Shown here: piece after piece, positions 27,571 to 37,700 of the stretch
Layout of the letters: each line of letters starts with the position of its first letter
How positions within the stretch are numbered: the first letter of the stretch is position 1
Source: Hymenobacter translucens
Lineage (GTDB): Bacteria > Bacteroidota > Bacteroidia > Cytophagales > Hymenobacteraceae
Direction: 5' to 3'
DNA length: 64,000 bases
Assembly (NCBI RefSeq): GCF_020685205.1
Contig: NZ_JAJERB010000002.1
Span: 1 to 64,000, forward strand
Translations under genes and position numbers: made by a program
The notes under the pieces: generated by a model
The model's input: only the letters and a program-made list of their open reading frames with translations
Database searches by the model: none
What the model was told of the DNA's origin: nothing

Positions 27571-27713
27571 GTTGTCAGGTGCTAGTTGCCGGTTGTTAGT
27601 TGTCCGTTGTCAGAACGATCCTAACAATGGGCAACTAGCACCTGACAACTGACGCTAATTCGTTGTCCGTTGTCAGAACGATCCTAACAACGGACAACTA
27701 GCAACTGACAACT
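27571..27713. repeat. Duplicated GTTGTC-type inverted repeats after the molybdoenzyme gene
   Basis: A 52-base unit occurs at 27599-27650 and again at 27662-27713 with 49 of 52 bases the same, and its first 29 bases are identical. In addition 27571-27590 is the exact reverse complement of 27630-27649 (20 bases). The block fills the gap between the molybdoenzyme stop and the next gene and starts four bases after the stop codon. It is non-coding and unrelated in sequence to the 24476 family. Confidence 0.9.
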
Positions 27714-27723
27714 ACTTTTACCC

Positions 27724-28305
27724 ATGTCCGACGCTCCCGATTCCGAAACCCCGCCCTTTGTGCTTCAGCTTGGCCACCCCGCCCCGGCCACTCCGCCCGC
27801 CGACTTCTTTGCTGATAAGTTTGACAAGAGCTTGTGGCGGATGATGTACGACGAAGTGGGCTCGGGCTGGTACCGAAACCGGTTTCTGTATCTGTTTGGC
27901 GCCGGGCTGCCACCCGTGCAGCTTTTCCTGGAGGCATGGGCCGCCAAGCTGGCGCCAGGCGTGGAGCGGATACTCATCGGCTACAACGCCCACGGCCTGC
28001 TGCTGCTGGCCGAAAACCCCACCGAGGAAGGCACCGACGCCCCTATCCTCCTGCTCGACCCGGCCCGGGGAACCGTCTGGCGCGAAGAGGGTCTTGACTT
28101 CACCTCCCTTATCAGCGACTGGCTGCCCGAAAACCGCATTCCCCACTTCCTCGATCAGGCCGGCTACGACGCCTACGTAACGCAGCACGGTTTCCTGGCG
28201 CCCGGGCAGGTGCTGGCGCTACCGGGTGCGCTCCACCCTGGAGAGGCGCCGGACGCCGCCTACCAACCCGAAGAGCTGCTGAGCTACCATCAACGCCGGG
28301 CGTAG
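27724..28305 (+). CDS. Unknown protein, DUF1851/Tdi1-immunity-like
   Basis: Cytoplasmic protein of 193 residues with no signal peptide or membrane segment. The order of features, namely RFLYLFGAGLPPVQLFLEAWA (about 58), ERILIGYNAHGLLLL (about 80), PILLLDPARGTVWREE (about 102), a helical DFTSLISDWL and a C-terminal tail, resembles the C-terminal domain of the DUF1851/T6SS immunity Tdi1 group. This is pattern-level similarity only. No toxin gene is adjacent. It lies directly after the repeat block and may be transcribed with the molybdoenzyme or alone. Confidence 0.6.
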   Translation: MSDAPDSETPPFVLQLGHPAPATPPADFFADKFDKSLWRMMYDEVGSGWYRNRFLYLFGAGLPPVQLFLEAWAAKLAPGVERILIGYNAHGLLLLAENPTEEGTDAPILLLDPARGTVWREEGLDFTSLISDWLPENRIPHFLDQAGYDAYVTQHGFLAPGQVLALPGALHPGEAPDAAYQPEELLSYHQRRA

Positions 28306-28611
28306 CGAGAGGGCGCGGCCCGAGCATGATACGCCTTCGGCAGCAGCTTGCCGGCACAGGGCAGTTGGTGCGGAGCGGCCGCGCCGCGACCTTTGCTTTG
28401 TTAAATCCTGACCGCAGTACGAGTCACAGTCCAGCTCTGCTGTGCCTGCCCGGGGTAGCGCGGAACAAACATCGGTGTTCCAGCTTATTACAAATACTAT
28501 GTGGTCCTTTTACCGGAAAAACATATCCGCCAAACAATTTTTCGGGTTGGTAGCCGAAATTTGGTAAACAACATTTTTATTTGTGTTTTAATTGCGCAAT
28601 TAATTTGCCGT
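28306..28611. other. Intergenic region upstream of the alpha-amylase
   Basis: About 300 bases with no convincing gene. The last 80 bases are clearly richer in A/T than the surroundings and contain a perfect 16-bp palindrome (listed separately). TTTG at 28580-28583 and TTAATTTG at 28600-28607 are loosely promoter-like, but a start there would leave almost no leader before the ATG at 28612, so the real promoter may lie further upstream. Confidence 0.6.
28588..28603. promoter_or_regulatory. Perfect 16-bp palindrome before the alpha-amylase, candidate operator
   Basis: TTAATTGCGCAATTAA is its own reverse complement and ends eight bases before the alpha-amylase ATG. Symmetry, the AT-rich flanks and the position suggest a binding site for a dimeric regulator, perhaps of sugar use. 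No regulator gene of the LacI, GntR or AraC kind lies nearby. Confidence 0.55.
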
Positions 28612-31600
28612 ATGAGACACGTTTACCTTCGTTTACCGATTTACCGGAACCTCGGGGCTGCCCTGCTGCTGACCTTGCTGCTGGGGCTGAACGCCCTGCA
28701 GGTACGCGCCCAGGCTACCCCGCCCCGGAAGGTCGTGCTCCAGGCCTTTTGGTGGGATTACTGGAACAATAACTACCCCCAGGGCTGGGCTAACTACGTG
28801 GCTGACCTCGCACCCCGGCTCAAGCAAATGGGCATCGAGGCGGTATGGGTGCCGCCTACCATCAAAAACAACTCCCGCAACAACGGCTACGCGCCCTTCG
28901 ACCACTACGACCTGGGCGACAAGTTCCAGCGCGACAATGCGACAGGTACCCGCCTCGGTACCAAGGACGAGCTGCTGCGCATGGTGGCCGTACTCCACGC
29001 CAACGGCATCGACGTAATTCAGGATATCGTGCCCAACCACGTTATCGGGGCCGGCTCCAACAACGGTTCGGGTGGCCGGGACCGTACCGCCTGGGACGAC
29101 AAGTTCAAGAACTTCCGCTACGTGTCGTACGCCACGCCGGCTACTACTCAAGACAGCGTAGACTACTTCAGCCGGTCGGGCCGCTGGCCCAAGAACTGGC
29201 AGAACTTCCACCCTAACCCCGACCACAACTGCAATGGCGGCAACTGGTGCGAGCAGATGTTCGGGCCTGACGTATGCTTTTACAGCGGAGCCATTGGCCA
29301 GAGCTCCAACGTGAGCGGCTTTAACCCGCCTCAAAGCAGCAACCACATGCGCAACGGCATGCGCGACTGGCTGATCTGGTACAAAAAGCAGGAAGGCTTC
29401 GACGGGGTACGCATCGACGCCGTGAAGCACTTTCCGGCCTGGGCCACCGAGGACTTTGTCGGCAACCTGCAAAACAATGCGGGCTGGGCCAGCGGCGGCT
29501 GGAACATGTTTGCCGTGGGCGAATACGTGGGCGGCAAAGCCGAGCTGGACCGGTTCTGCAACGACCCCGACGCCAACGTGGGCGTGCAGAACCGCGTGGG
29601 CACCTTTGACTTCGGTCTGCGCGGCTTTCAGACCGACGGCTTCCGCGGCGTGGTATCGGCCGGGGGCAGCTACAACCTGGGCAGCCTCTTCGACGAGCAG
29701 CAAACCAACCGCCTGCGCACCGTGCCCTTCGTGAACAACCACGACACGTTCCGGCCCAAGCTGACCGGTAATGGGGACTACCTGAATTCCCTGGGCGACG
29801 ACAACGGCTGGAACCTGGGTGACCAGCTCGGCAAGCACATCGACCCGCGCGACCCGCGCCTGAGCCTTTGCTACGCGGTGGCCCTGGCCGTCGACGGCTC
29901 CCCCCAGATCTTCTTTGAAGATTTGTTCGACATCGGCACTACCGGCAAGCGCTACTCCCACGTACCGACCTCTTCTACCGACCTGCCCGTGCGCTCCGAC
30001 CTGGAAAACCTGCTCTGGTGCCGGCAGAACCTGCGCTTTATGGACGGCGCCTACCAGGAGCGGTGGCGGGCCAACGACCTCTTCGTCATCGACCGCGTGG
30101 GCAAGGCGCTCATCGCCGTGAACGACAACTGGAACACCTGGCAGAATCAGTGGGTGCAAACCGGCTTTGCGCCCGGCACCCGGCTTAAGGACTACTCCGG
30201 CGCCAACGGCACGGCCGAGCGTCAGGTGGACAGCAACGGCTGGGTTCAGATCAGCGTGCCGCCCTGCGACGGCACCGCCCTGCTCGGCCGCCGCGGCTAC
30301 GCCGTGTGGGCTCCCGTGGGCATCAACTCCAACTTCAGCCTGGCCGCCCGTACCACCACCCAGGAATGGGAAATGGCCGACGACCTGGGCGACTCCCACT
30401 GCCAGAGCCTGGGGCAGGGCGGCCGCCTGCCCGACTTCTCCACCAACCAGCGCATCGTCGGTAAGATTTATGTCCAGGCTGGCCAGCCGGTCACCTACGA
30501 GCTGTTCCCGACCGTGGGTACTAACTCCGCTACGCTGGGCCTATACGACCGCACCGGTGCCCGCCTGGCGGTGGTGAGCGGAGCCGGCAGCCTGACGGGC
30601 ACTTACACACCCACGGTTTTAACGGCGGGCTGGCTGACGCTGAAAGTGCGCAATACGGCTGCTACCTACGCCGGGCAGCGGTGCTTTGTGAAGGCCACCT
30701 ACACCGCTCCGGCTACCGTCAACACCCTGGCCGCCCCCCGGGCTACGAACACCGTCGCTATCTGGACCGGCAACCGCACCGCCGACCCTGCCGACTGCGG
30801 CAACTGGGAAGGCGGGCTGCTGCCTTCGGCCACCACCGACGTGCGCATCCCCGCCGGTAGCATGTTCGCGCCCACCCTGGCGGGCACTACCCTGCTGGCC
30901 CGCAACCTGACCATTGAGTCCGGCGCGACGATAACCCTGGCCTCCGGAGGCACCCTGCTGCTGACCGGCAACCTCGTCAGTGAGGGCACCATCAGCGGTA
31001 GCGGAACGCTGGAGCTGTCGGGTGGCGCCACCCAGACGATTGGGGGCACCGGCCTGACCGTGGAGAACCTGACCATCAGCAACCCGGCCAGCGTCAGCCT
31101 GCTGGCTCCCGTCAGCGTGACCAATACGCTTACTTTCTCGGCGGGCCACCTGCTGCTGGGCGACCAGAACCTGACCCTGGGCCCTAACGCCACGGTAGTG
31201 GGCGCCAGTGCCAGCCAGTACCTCGTTACGAAAGATGCTCCCGGCAGCGGCGGCTATCTGGTAGCGCCTGCTGCTACCGGGGCCATCCGCCTGTATCCGG
31301 TGGGCACGGCTGCCAGCTACACCCCGCTGACCGTTGAAAACACCGGCAGCACCGGCGCCGAAGTGCGGGTGCGCGTATTCAGCGGCGTGCTGGAAAACGG
31401 CAGCAGCGGCGCCCCCTATTCCCGCGTCAGCGAATTCGTGAACCGCACCTGGGACATTACCCCTGCCACGCCCGGCACGCTCCAGGCCAGGCTAACCTTC
31501 CAGTGGACCAGCGCCGATGAGAATGCCGGCTTCCGGCCCAACTGGGCGAATGTGTACCATCATAACGGCACGCGCTGGGAAGAGCTGCCGACGGTGCAGG

Positions 31601-32199
31601 TATTCAGCCCCTATACCGTGACGGCCGCCAACGTGAGCAGCTTTTCACCTTTTGCCGTGGGCGCGGGCTCGACGCCGCTCCCGGTGACCCTGACCGACTT
31701 CCGGGCTGAGCGGCGCGGCACCGCCGTGCAGCTACGCTGGTCGACGGCCCAGGAAAAAGACAACGCCCACTTCGACGTCGAGAAGTCGGTGGATGGGCGC
31801 ACGTTCCGGCGCATCGGGCAGGTAAAAGGGCTGGGCACCACAAGCCAGGCGCAAAGCTACCAGCTCACTGATTCCGACGCCGCTCACACGGCCTACTACC
31901 GCCTGCGGCAGGTCGACACGGACGGCACGTTCAGCTACTCGCTGGTGCGCGCCGTGCCCTTCAGCGGGCAGGCCGCCGGCAGCCTGACGCTGGCCCCTAA
32001 CCCGGCAGCCCGCAGCACCACGCTCAGCGGCGCGGAGCCCGGAGCTCCGGTGCAGGTGCTCGACGCAGTAGGCCGGCCAGTGCTGCGGGCCACGGCCGGC
32101 GCGGACGGCACGGCCCGGCTGGTGCTGCCCGCCGCGCTACCGGCGGGCGTGTACCTGGTGCGCAGCGGTGCCCGCACCGTGCGCCTGGCGGTGGAGTAG
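28612..32199 (+). CDS. Secreted GH13 alpha-amylase with T9SS sorting domain
   Basis: Extracellular or surface starch-cutting enzyme of 1195 residues. A signal peptide (about 1-32, VRAQ) is followed by a GH13 catalytic domain with all four conserved regions: DIVPNHV (about 138-144), GVRIDAVKH with nucleophile D269, acid/base E304 in VGEYVGG, and D378 in VNNHDTF. After the barrel and a C-domain (to about 580) come a carbohydrate-binding-like stretch, a Thr/Gly-rich repeat region (about 720-850, TLTIESGATITLASGGTLLL type) and a type IX secretion tail (about 1110-1195, LAPNPAARSTTL, ending PAGVYLVRSGARTVRLAVE). I start at the ATG at 28612, since upstream in-frame sequence has no signal peptide. 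Confidence 0.95.
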   Translation: MRHVYLRLPIYRNLGAALLLTLLLGLNALQVRAQATPPRKVVLQAFWWDYWNNNYPQGWANYVADLAPRLKQMGIEAVWVPPTIKNNSRNNGYAPFDHYDLGDKFQRDNATGTRLGTKDELLRMVAVLHANGIDVIQDIVPNHVIGAGSNNGSGGRDRTAWDDKFKNFRYVSYATPATTQDSVDYFSRSGRWPKNWQNFHPNPDHNCNGGNWCEQMFGPDVCFYSGAIGQSSNVSGFNPPQSSNHMRNGMRDWLIWYKKQEGFDGVRIDAVKHFPAWATEDFVGNLQNNAGWASGGWNMFAVGEYVGGKAELDRFCNDPDANVGVQNRVGTFDFGLRGFQTDGFRGVVSAGGSYNLGSLFDEQQTNRLRTVPFVNNHDTFRPKLTGNGDYLNSLGDDNGWNLGDQLGKHIDPRDPRLSLCYAVALAVDGSPQIFFEDLFDIGTTGKRYSHVPTSSTDLPVRSDLENLLWCRQNLRFMDGAYQERWRANDLFVIDRVGKALIAVNDNWNTWQNQWVQTGFAPGTRLKDYSGANGTAERQVDSNGWVQISVPPCDGTALLGRRGYAVWAPVGINSNFSLAARTTTQEWEMADDLGDSHCQSLGQGGRLPDFSTNQRIVGKIYVQAGQPVTYELFPTVGTNSATLGLYDRTGARLAVVSGAGSLTGTYTPTVLTAGWLTLKVRNTAATYAGQRCFVKATYTAPATVNTLAAPRATNTVAIWTGNRTADPADCGNWEGGLLPSATTDVRIPAGSMFAPTLAGTTLLARNLTIESGATITLASGGTLLLTGNLVSEGTISGSGTLELSGGATQTIGGTGLTVENLTISNPASVSLLAPVSVTNTLTFSAGHLLLGDQNLTLGPNATVVGASASQYLVTKDAPGSGGYLVAPAATGAIRLYPVGTAASYTPLTVENTGSTGAEVRVRVFSGVLENGSSGAPYSRVSEFVNRTWDITPATPGTLQARLTFQWTSADENAGFRPNWANVYHHNGTRWEELPTVQVFSPYTVTAANVSSFSPFAVGAGSTPLPVTLTDFRAERRGTAVQLRWSTAQEKDNAHFDVEKSVDGRTFRRIGQVKGLGTTSQAQSYQLTDSDAAHTAYYRLRQVDTDGTFSYSLVRAVPFSGQAAGSLTLAPNPAARSTTLSGAEPGAPVQVLDAVGRPVLRATAGADGTARLVLPAALPAGVYLVRSGARTVRLAVE

Positions 32200-32220
32200 G
32201 GCTCCAGAGAAAAACGCAAA

Positions 32221-32251
32221 AGCCCCGGCAGGATCTGCCGGGGCTTTTTTT
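32221..32251 (+). terminator. Intrinsic terminator after the alpha-amylase
   Basis: AGCCCCGGCA (32221-32230) pairs with TGCCGGGGCT (32236-32245) around a 5-base loop, followed by T to 32251. It is 22 bases past the stop. Confidence 0.92.
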
Positions 32252-32387
32252 ATCAGCAGTGTGTAATGAGGCAACCCGGCGGTTTGCGGCGCTTCTCAGC
32301 TTACATTGGATTCCGGTTTAGTTACCCGTGCGGCTTATCAGCCCGGTCGGAACGACGGTTGGCCCAGCAGGGGAAAGCACTTTCCAC

Positions 32388-34733
32388 TTAGAAAGGATAG
32401 CCGATGGCGATGTTGAGGCGGCCAGCGCGGTTAAACGAACCATCGTAGGGCACCATTACGGGTACGGCGTAGTCGAAGCGGATAACGAAGAACTCGACGT
32501 CGATGCGGATGCCGGCGCCGGTGCCCACGGCCAGCTGCTTGAGGAAGGAGTTGGCGGCAAACCGGCCGCCGGGCCGCGACGGGTCTTCGTTTATGAGCCA
32601 GATGTTGCCGGCATCCACGAACACGGCGCCCTTCACGTAGGGAAACAGGTCCTGGCGGTACTCGGCGTTAGCCTCCAGGCGCATGTCGCCCACCTGGTCG
32701 TAGAAGCTGGTGCGGGCCCGCGCGGCAGTGGATGGGGTGTAGCTGCCGGGGCCAATGTCGCGGGCGGCAAAGGCCCGTACGCTGTTGGGTCCGCCGATGC
32801 CGTACTGCTTGAAGTAGGGCAGCACGTTGGAGTTGCCGTAGGGCATGCCCACCCCGATCAGCAGGCGGGTCGCAATCTTGTTGCCGCTGGCCGGATTTGA
32901 GGAAATCCGGTAGTAGTTGCGGTACTCCAGGTCAACCTTGGTGTACTGCGAGTACTCCTGGCCGAACAGCTCGTAGCCGTTTTCGCCCCGGGCCATGCCC
33001 GTGGTACGCATCAGCAGGGAAGCCAGGTTGCCGGAGCCCTCGATGCTGCCGCTCAGGTAGATCTGGTTCTGGCGGCGCTCCAGCATCTGCTGGTTGTAGG
33101 TATAGCGGTAGGAACTAGCCAGCACGAACTGCTGACGAAACGAGTTTTTCAGAAACGGCCGCTCCTCCAGCAGCTTCGAAAAGGTGCGGGAGGTATCGGC
33201 CAGCCGCACGTACTGAATGTCCACCGGCCGCAGCTCCTGCTCGTTGGTAATCTTGGTTTTCCAGGTGTAGCCGTAGTTCAGGTTGAAGAAGTCCTGCTGG
33301 AAGAAGTCCTGGCGAAGCACATAGCGGTAGCCGGCCCCGAAGGTGGTGCGGGGCTGGAAGTCGGAGTTGGGCAGGCGCACGTCCAGAAACGGCAGGGGCG
33401 GCGTAATCAGACGGGGCACCAGCAGCTGGGCATTGGCTCCCAGCTCGTACGAGGTCAGCCCCAGGGCCGGGCCCTGGTCGGTGTCGGCGGTGGTCTTGGT
33501 GCGCGTTTCGAAGGTAGCCGTCAGGTTCACGAGCAACTGCTCGGCCCCGCGCAGGGCGCTGCGGTTGCGGAACTGCGCCGTGAGGCCCGGCCCGGTGAAG
33601 TTGTTGGACTTGGTGACGTACTGAATCTCGGCCCGCAGGCTTTTCTTCTTAAGCTGGGTCATCCGCACCACCGCGTTCAGGTTGCCATGGCCCAGCGAGT
33701 CGGGCTGGCGGGAGTTGCGGAACTGGATGTCGACAAACTTAAACGTACCCAGGCTCATCAGGCGGCTCAGGGTCTGCTCCTGCCGCCGCCGGCGGTACAG
33801 GCTGTCGGGGTACAGGAACACGGCGTTGGTAATGGCCTTGGCCTTGAACACCTTCTCATCAGGCACGTAGCGGTAGCCGTTGTACATGATCGGCTTCTGG
33901 CTCGTGGTCGTGTCGCTGAGCGAGTACTGGGTGTTCAGGGTCACGCGGCCGAGGCGGTACGGCTTGGCGGCCCGGGCCGGAATCTTGGCCTTTACCCGCA
34001 GGAAGATGTTGACCTGGTTGTCCAGGGTGCTGTCGACCTGAAACAAAAGGAAGTCAGGGTTGAAGTAGTAGTAGCCCTGCTGCTTGAGGACATTGTCGAT
34101 GCGCACCCGCTCGTTGATCAGTGTGTTCAGGTTGTACGCGTCGCCCACCTTCAGCAGCGACTCGCTCTGGGAAGCCCGGATCTGCCGGTCAATCAGGGTG
34201 TCGCGCTCCGGGAAGTGGATTTCCTTGATGGTATAGGGCTTCTGCACCGTGGCGGTGTAGTCGACGGTGGCGGTGCGGCCTTTCACGGTGACCTTGCTGC
34301 GCACGGTAGGGCCGGCGAAGTAGCCGTTGTTGTACAGCCGGTTGGTCATCAGCCCCTTCACCTTTTGGGTGTCGACCTGGCTGAGCAGCACGGGTGCCTC
34401 GCCGTACTTGTCGGCCAAGCTTTTCTTGAGGCCCTTGGTCTTGCCCTGGCCCAGATGCCAGAAGTACAGCTTGGGGCGCAGCCCCAGGATGGAGGCGTTG
34501 GGCTTGGGCCGGATGACGGATTCCAGCTCCGCGGTAATTTCTGCCTCCCGCGGAATCGGGTGGTCAGATTTCAGCTTGACGGTGCTGCCGGTGAAAAGCT
34601 TCTCGTTTTCCGGGATAAAGCGCAGGCCGCTGCAGCTGCCCAGCGCCACGAGCGCCGCCGGCAAAGCCAGGGCCCGAAGCCGACGGGGAAGTTGCAGAGC
34701 ACACAAAGACCGGTACAAAGAGGGCATGCGCAT
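32388..34733 (-). CDS. TamL-type BamA/TamA family outer-membrane lipoprotein
   Basis: Outer-membrane component of the translocation and assembly module in Bacteroidota, working with TamB to insert proteins or move lipids across the envelope. The 781-residue protein has a lipoprotein signal with C34 in ALGSCSG, the feature that separates TamL from proteobacterial TamA. POTRA-like domains lie at about 40-330 (NNGYFAGPTVRSKVTVKGRTA and the following YTIKEIHFPERDT). A 16-strand-type barrel follows, with KQYGIGGPNSVRAFAARDIGPG (about 635-657) and a C-terminal aromatic residue (IGYPF). Its ATG overlaps the TamB stop (TAATG), so the two are translationally coupled. Confidence 0.92.
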   Translation of the reverse strand: MRMPSLYRSLCALQLPRRLRALALPAALVALGSCSGLRFIPENEKLFTGSTVKLKSDHPIPREAEITAELESVIRPKPNASILGLRPKLYFWHLGQGKTKGLKKSLADKYGEAPVLLSQVDTQKVKGLMTNRLYNNGYFAGPTVRSKVTVKGRTATVDYTATVQKPYTIKEIHFPERDTLIDRQIRASQSESLLKVGDAYNLNTLINERVRIDNVLKQQGYYYFNPDFLLFQVDSTLDNQVNIFLRVKAKIPARAAKPYRLGRVTLNTQYSLSDTTTSQKPIMYNGYRYVPDEKVFKAKAITNAVFLYPDSLYRRRRQEQTLSRLMSLGTFKFVDIQFRNSRQPDSLGHGNLNAVVRMTQLKKKSLRAEIQYVTKSNNFTGPGLTAQFRNRSALRGAEQLLVNLTATFETRTKTTADTDQGPALGLTSYELGANAQLLVPRLITPPLPFLDVRLPNSDFQPRTTFGAGYRYVLRQDFFQQDFFNLNYGYTWKTKITNEQELRPVDIQYVRLADTSRTFSKLLEERPFLKNSFRQQFVLASSYRYTYNQQMLERRQNQIYLSGSIEGSGNLASLLMRTTGMARGENGYELFGQEYSQYTKVDLEYRNYYRISSNPASGNKIATRLLIGVGMPYGNSNVLPYFKQYGIGGPNSVRAFAARDIGPGSYTPSTAARARTSFYDQVGDMRLEANAEYRQDLFPYVKGAVFVDAGNIWLINEDPSRPGGRFAANSFLKQLAVGTGAGIRIDVEFFVIRFDYAVPVMVPYDGSFNRAGRLNIAIGYPF

Positions 34734-37700
34734 TAGTTGTTAGCGTTGTCGGGAATGGTGTCGCGCTCGGCTTTCTTTTCTTCCCGGTCGCGGCGGCGGT
34801 TTACTTTCCGCTCTTCCTTGATGTCTTTGGGTATGGCCGAGAACAGCTCCTTCAGGTCACGGTAGTCGCGCTGGAAGATCAGGGCCCCGCCATTGCGCAC
34901 AATGGAGCCGCCGTCGATGTCGTCGTAGGCATTCTGGCTGAAGGCCCGCAGGCGAAGGCGGCCATCGGGCAGGATGCTGTACTCCACGCTCACGTTGCCG
35001 GCAAAGGCGCTGGTGGTGGCGCTGCCCGCCGTCTGGTTGCCGCCCCCGCCGATGGGTACATCGGTACCGATCCGGACGGATAACCGGTCGTTGAGCAGCT
35101 GGCGGCGCACGGCCACGTTCAGGTCGGTGCGGTTCTGCTCTTCCCCGCTCTTGGCAATTTCAGTTCGCGAGTCCACGCCCAGCTCCAGGCCCAGGCCCCC
35201 GAGGTACTCGCCGGTCAGGCTGTTGAGCTGGTCGGTCAGCACTTCCGAGGCGCTGCCCCGCAGCTGGTTGCCCACGAAGGTGCCGCCCCCGTCGGTGGAG
35301 CGCAGGGGGTTGTCGCCGATAAAGCGGCCCAGCACCAGCACGGCAAACACCTGCTTGTTGAGCTCGGTGACTTCGTTGGGCTGGCGCAGCTGAGCCAGGC
35401 GGGCATTCACGGGGCCAGCCACGTCCGTGCCTTCGCCCTCGGGCAGCTTGATGTCGAAGCTCACCACCGGCTTGAGCAGGTCGCCGTTTACGTTCAGGTA
35501 GATGTCGAAGGGCACGCGGTTACGGGCCACCGTATTGATGATGGGGTCGTCTTCGCCCTGCCCGGCCAGCAGCGGGGCCGGGGCCGTCTTCACCCGGTAG
35601 ATGGCGCTTACGTTGGCCGTGGCATCCAGGGGCGTACCGTTCCAGACGATGAAGCTGCCCTCGGCAATGTCGAATTCCCGGGAAGCCAGGTCGTAGAGCG
35701 ACATCTGGTACTTGCCCTGCGTCACGCCCAGGCGGCCGGTCATGCTGATGTTGCCGGTGGCGTCAATCTGCGTGTTGAGCGTACCGTTGGCCCGCACCTT
35801 CAGGTTGTCGCCGGAGGCATCATCCACTACCAGCGTAAAGGGTGTTTTGTCGGTTACGTGGATAGTCGCCCGGATGTCGTAGCCCGCAGCGGCTACCAGC
35901 ATCGTGTCGCGGGCCTGTTCCCGCTGCTGCCGGGCCAGCAGGGTATCGGTAGGGTTGCTGAAGTCCACGAACTGCACGATTCCCTCCCGCTCCACCACTA
36001 CCGGGTCGTCGTTGGGTACCACCAGGGTCAGGTCGGAGTTGCCCACGGCCGTTACGTCGGTCCGGATTCGGGGCAGGTTCAGGTCGCCGGTGATGCGCGT
36101 ATCGGAGTCCACCACGAGGCGGCCGTAGAACAGCGGGTTTTCGCGGCGGGTGCTTTGCACGGCCAGGAAGTCGTCGGTCACCGCGTTCAGGTCGAAGCGG
36201 TAGTCGTCAATGAAGTTTTTGGTGTAGACGTAGCCGTTTACCTCGGCTTTGTTGCCGAGCGAGTCGAGGATGGTGAAGTCGTCGAGTTTGATGCCCTGCT
36301 CGTCAAACACCATCGTTTCGGCCGGCAGGCGGTAAGGGGCCCCGAGCTGGGTCAGGGTAAAGCCCATGTCCTGGGTGGTCAGCTGCCCCCGGACCTGGGG
36401 CGCGGTAGTGGTACCGGTCACGGCCAGACGGCCGGTGAGGGCCCCGGTGCTTTCAGCCAGCTGCCCCATGGAGAAGGGCTCGGCTGTTTTCAGGAACAGC
36501 CGGTTTACGTTCACGTCCATGTTCAGCGACCCGGCCGCGAGGTAGTAGCCGGTAGCCGTTACGTCGTTGCCTTCCTTGCTGGTCAGGCGCCCGTCCACGT
36601 CGTAGCGGTCAGCCACGGGGTTGCTGGCTTTCAGCGTCAGGTCGCCGAGCACCGTCTTGTTGTAGGCAAAGCTGGTCAGAGCCAGGTCGGAGGTAAATGC
36701 CATCCGGGGCTGGCCAATGCTTTTCACCACGGCCTGCCCGTTCAGCGTGCCACCCACCAAAGAGTCCTGCATGCCGCCGGCCACGGCCAGCTGGTTGAGG
36801 TCGAGGTTGCCGAGGCGGGCCTGGAGCGGGTACTCGGCCCCGGCCAGGGTTTGCAGCTCAATAAACTGACTGCCCTGGCTAAGCCGCACGTTGTTGGCCC
36901 GGATAGCCCCGGTAGCCATCGTGTAGCGCACCTCGTTGTTGGGCGCCACCGCCCACTTCTGGTTGTTGAGCACCAGGTTGGGGTCGAAGCTGAAGGCGTA
37001 GGCGTCGCCTTGGTTGATGACCTGCAGCACGCCGGCCACATTCAGCTTCTGGGCGCTGTCCGACTCGGCAATCCGCAGGTTGGTGCCGATGCGGTTGTTG
37101 GCGATGCTGCCCACCAGGCTGGGGTTCGGGAGGCGCAGCGACGTATCCTGGCTGGCCTGGCGCATCTTCACGGCGTAGTCGAGCTTCTGCGGGTCCGAGC
37201 CGACGCTTAGGCGGGTGGAGTCGAGGCGGTAGCCCTGGTACACGATAACCGGTACCTGGGAGTTCACCGTGAGGTTGGCGGCCCGGCTGTCGTAGCTGCC
37301 GGTCAGGGCGAAGGGCGAGATGCGCGTCAGACCCGGCACGAACTGGGGCAGGATCTTGGCGTTCAGCACCCGGGCGTCGAACGTGAAGCGCCGGTCGGCC
37401 GCGGTGGGCCGGTACTGCACGTCGGGCAGATCGAAGTACCGGTCGATGTGACGCTGCAGCTCCCCGGCAATATCGCCGAGCGGCACATTGCCGTTGAGGT
37501 TGGCGTTCAGCACGTTTGAGGTCAGCGCCACTTCCGTCCGGCCCGGGCGCTGCACGATGCGGCCCTGAAGCGAGTCGATGGCAATGGGCTTGCCGTCGCT
37601 GATAATCACGATGCGGCGGCCCGAGAACGTGCCGTTCAGGGAGTTGGCGTCGGAGCCGCTGAGGTTGGCCGTAAGGTCGCCCTGCACGCTGAGGTTGCCG

